Source of the DNA: Fontimicrobium_A sp034506455
Lineage (GTDB): Bacteria > Zhuqueibacterota > Zhuqueibacteria > Residuimicrobiales > Krinioviventaceae
Length of the DNA: 7,424 nt
Assembly (NCBI GenBank): GCA_034506455.1
Contig: JAPDPN010000131.1
Location: forward strand, 1 to 7,424
Direction: 5' to 3'
A model generated the notes under the pieces. It worked only from the letters and a program-made list of their open reading frames with translations. It ran no database searches and was not told where the DNA came from. Below, piece after piece: positions 5,750 through 7,424 of this stretch (its first letter is position 1; each line of letters opens with the position of its first letter). The position numbers and the translations under genes are program-made.

Positions 5750-7081
5750 ATGGTATTAGCCATTGATTTTGCCGAAACCTCCAAGCAGCGCGCCAAGCTA
5801 AAAGTCGTCGGCGTCGGCGGGGCAGGCGGCAATGCCATCAACCGTATGATCGATGAGGGACTGTCGGGGGTCGAGTTCATCGCCATCAACACCGATGAGC
5901 AGGCGCTGGAGAATTGCCTGGCGCCGATCAAAGTGCAGATCGGCACCAAGACAACTCAGGCTTTGGGAGCCGGCGCGGATCCGGACAAGGGCCGCCGCGC
6001 CGCGGAAGAAGACCGCACGGCTATTCAAGACGTTCTGGCGGACGCCAACATGGTGTTCATCACCGCCGGTATGGGCGGCGGCACCGGTACGGGAGCTTCA
6101 CCGATCGTCGCCGAAGTCGCCAAGGATGTCGGGGCACTGGCTGTCGGGATCGTCACCACGCCCTTTCAGTTCGAGGGTCCTAAGCGCATGGAACGCGCCG
6201 AAAAGGGCATTGAAGAACTCAAGCGCTGCGTCGATACGCTTATTGTAATCCCGAATCAACGCCTGTTGCAGATCGTGCCGAAAGAGACGCCGCTGAATCA
6301 GGGCTTTCGCTACGCCGACGAGATTCTTTTCAGCGCCACCAAAGGCATTTCCGATCTCATCACCATCCCCGGTTTGATTAATCTCGATTTTGCCGACATC
6401 TGCACGGTAATGTCCGAAGCCGGCGATTCACTGATGGGCACTTCCGCCGTCACCGGCGAGAATCGCGCCCGCAGAGCCGCAGAATTGGCCATTCGCAGTC
6501 CGCTGCTGGAAAACGTCTCCATCAGCGGCGCCCGCGGTCTGCTCGTCAACATTACCGGCGGCCCGGATATGACCCTGCACGATGTCAGCGAAGCGGCGAG
6601 CATCATTCAGGAAGAGGCCGGACCGAACGCCAACCTGATTTTGGGCGCAGTGATCGACAACTCGCTCAAGAACGAGATGCGCATCACCGTCATTGCCACC
6701 GGACTTTCGGCGCCGCCCAAACGACATCATCATCCGGGGCTGCATTTGCCCAAGCTGGATGAAATTCCGATTCGCGGCGCTGATCCGCGAGAGATCCCGG
6801 CTGTCATCCGCATGGGCGAAAAGTCGCTGCCGTCGAGTTTACGTCGATCCTACGGCCTGCAGCCTGACGATAGCCGCTATCGATCTCTTGATGAATCGGA
6901 AGACCGAAAGGACGCCTCAGCCGGTTCGGGCAATCGCCGAGTTTTGAATGATGAAGAGATTATTGATTCGCTCGACAAACTCGAGCGCCGTCCGTTGCTC
7001 GGCAGCGAACTCGATGAAAAAATTCAAGAAAATTATGAAATACCAACGGTTAGAAGACGTCGCTGGAATACTTTGAATTGA
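5750..7081 (+). CDS. ftsZ: tubulin-like cell division GTPase FtsZ, unusual C-terminal tail
   Basis: FtsZ polymerises with GTP into the cytoplasmic Z-ring that organises division. The 443-residue product contains the N-terminal nucleotide loop VGVGGAGGNA, the tubulin signature GMGGGTGTGASP (GGGTGTG at 109-115), a FQFEGPKRM segment after VTTP, and the synergy (T7) loop NLDFAD (211-216) with both catalytic Asp residues, then TVMSEAG. The GTPase and C-terminal domains run to about residue 318 and look intact. The tail (about 319-443) is a charged linker. It holds three similar motifs: DEIPIR (337-342), REIPAVIR (347-354) and YEIPTVRRRRW (429-439). The last is at the usual place of the conserved FtsA-binding peptide but lacks the typical hydrophobic F/Y-L pair, while the second resembles the canonical D-I-P-A-F-L-R better. 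A strong AAAGGAG sits 6 nt before the ATG. An inverted repeat follows 19 nt after the stop. Confidence 0.97.
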   Translation: MVLAIDFAETSKQRAKLKVVGVGGAGGNAINRMIDEGLSGVEFIAINTDEQALENCLAPIKVQIGTKTTQALGAGADPDKGRRAAEEDRTAIQDVLADANMVFITAGMGGGTGTGASPIVAEVAKDVGALAVGIVTTPFQFEGPKRMERAEKGIEELKRCVDTLIVIPNQRLLQIVPKETPLNQGFRYADEILFSATKGISDLITIPGLINLDFADICTVMSEAGDSLMGTSAVTGENRARRAAELAIRSPLLENVSISGARGLLVNITGGPDMTLHDVSEAASIIQEEAGPNANLILGAVIDNSLKNEMRITVIATGLSAPPKRHHHPGLHLPKLDEIPIRGADPREIPAVIRMGEKSLPSSLRRSYGLQPDDSRYRSLDESEDRKDASAGSGNRRVLNDEEIIDSLDKLERRPLLGSELDEKIQENYEIPTVRRRRWNTLN

Positions 7082-7100
7082 ACGGATAAAAGGGGAGCGC

Positions 7101-7130
7101 AATGACGGCCGTCGCTTTAGGGCCGTCATT
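7101..7130. terminator. probable bidirectional terminator hairpin between ftsZ and rpmB
   Basis: AATGACGGCC (7101-7110) and GGCCGTCATT (7121-7130) form a perfect 10-bp inverted repeat with a 10-nt loop. It lies 19 nt after the ftsZ stop and 18 nt beyond the rpmB stop, the expected place for a shared terminator of convergent genes. There is no U-tract directly after it on the + strand. On the - strand a short T-run (from 7090 downward) comes about 10 nt later, so intrinsic termination may be imperfect or need a factor. The repeat itself is certain; the role is inferred from position. Confidence 0.7.
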
Positions 7131-7148
7131 GACGAAATTCGGCGGGAA

Positions 7149-7340
7149 TTAGAGAGCCTTAACAACCTTGCCAGCGCGCAGGCATTTGGTGCAGACGTAT
7201 GCGTATCGCGTGCCCGTGCCGACGACAATGCGCAGCTTTTTCAAATTGGGGAGCCAGCGCGTTTTGGTCAAATTATGGGCATGGCTTACCAAATGTCCTA
7301 CTTGAGGGCCTTTGCCGCATATATCGCATCGTTTAGCCAT
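7149..7340 (-). CDS. rpmB: 50S ribosomal protein L28 (bL28), four-cysteine zinc-ribbon form
   Basis: bL28 is a small structural protein of the large ribosomal subunit. The 63-residue product starts MAKRCDICGKGPQVG, continues with SHAHNLTKTRWLPNL and ends in a Lys-rich tail, all typical of L28; the length is in the family range (about 60-80). C5/C8 and C50/C53 make two CxxC pairs, so this is the zinc-binding (C+) form rather than a cysteine-free paralogue. Some bacteria keep both forms and use the cysteine-free one under zinc limitation; whether this genome has a second copy cannot be seen here. On the - strand, AAGGAG (7353-7348) lies 7 nt before the ATG at 7340. The gene converges on ftsZ and is not part of the dcw operon. 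Confidence 0.96.
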   Translation of the reverse strand: MAKRCDICGKGPQVGHLVSHAHNLTKTRWLPNLKKLRIVVGTGTRYAYVCTKCLRAGKVVKAL

Positions 7341-7355
7341 TATCCGTCTCCTTGA

Positions 7356-7378
7356 AAATTTTACAAGCCTTAAAATTT
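7356..7378. repeat. AT-only inverted repeat upstream of rpmB
   Basis: AAATTTTA (7356-7363) and TAAAATTT (7371-7378) form a perfect 8-bp inverted repeat with a 7-nt spacer. It overlaps the proposed -10 element and ends just upstream of the rpmB ribosome site. It could be an operator, but AT-rich DNA gives such repeats by chance. Confidence 0.4.
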
Positions 7379-7402
7379 AGCTTTTTTTTAAAAAAGAATC
7401 AA
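7374..7402 (-). promoter_or_regulatory. possible rpmB promoter
   Basis: On the - strand TTGATT (7402-7397) and TAAATT (7379-7374) are separated by 17 nt, each matching 4 of 6 bases of the sigma-70 type consensus, in very AT-rich DNA. Transcription would begin near 7368, leaving a leader of about 28 nt with the ribosome site. The region is a short stretch of A and T runs, so chance matches are likely; only the position makes it plausible. Confidence 0.4.
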
Positions 7403-7424
7403 GGAATAAAATTAGTTTTTTCAA

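Noticed and set aside
7102..7152. A 16-codon ORF (ATG at 7102, TAG at 7150) preceded by AGGGGAG at 7091-7097.
   Set aside because: It is built mostly from the arms of the intergenic inverted repeat, overlaps the end of rpmB and has no recognisable feature. The purine-rich stretch before it is probably coincidence.

Overview
This window is the distal half of a bacterial division and cell wall (dcw) cluster on the + strand, followed by a convergent ribosomal protein gene. In order it holds the 3' part of murF, mraY, ftsW, murG (broken by a 100-N assembly gap), a short ftsQ/divIB-like gene, ftsA and ftsZ, then rpmB (L28) on the - strand. The genes are tightly packed: murF/mraY overlap by 19 nt, mraY/ftsW are 3 nt apart, ftsW/murG 18 nt, murG/ftsQ overlap by 8 nt, and ftsQ/ftsA are 24 nt apart. 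That spacing points to one transcription unit. The only roomy junction is the 87-nt ftsA-ftsZ leader, which can fold and ends in a strong Shine-Dalgarno site.

Functionally the genes follow the lipid II route and its use at the septum. MurF finishes UDP-MurNAc-pentapeptide, MraY loads it on undecaprenyl phosphate (lipid I), MurG adds GlcNAc (lipid II), and FtsW polymerises lipid II at the septum. FtsQ links the periplasmic and cytoplasmic parts of the divisome, and FtsA anchors the FtsZ ring to the membrane. A perfect 10-bp inverted repeat between the 3' ends of ftsZ and rpmB probably ends transcription from both sides.

The organism is a walled, FtsZ-dividing bacterium of moderate to high GC. 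FtsA, FtsQ and the full lipid II pathway exclude wall-less lineages. I cannot place the phylum. The run of Ns suggests a draft or metagenome scaffold. A Gram-negative or FCB-like lineage is only a weak guess.

This is a core region, and I found no hidden mobile element, defence system or CRISPR array. The unusual points lie in details. murD is absent between mraY and ftsW, and murC, murB and ddl are absent between murG and ftsQ. FtsQ is short and has no recognisable complete POTRA domain. FtsW carries a charged helical insertion of about 35 residues in its first extracytoplasmic loop. FtsZ has three EIP-x-R-like motifs in its C-terminal tail instead of one canonical FtsA-binding peptide.
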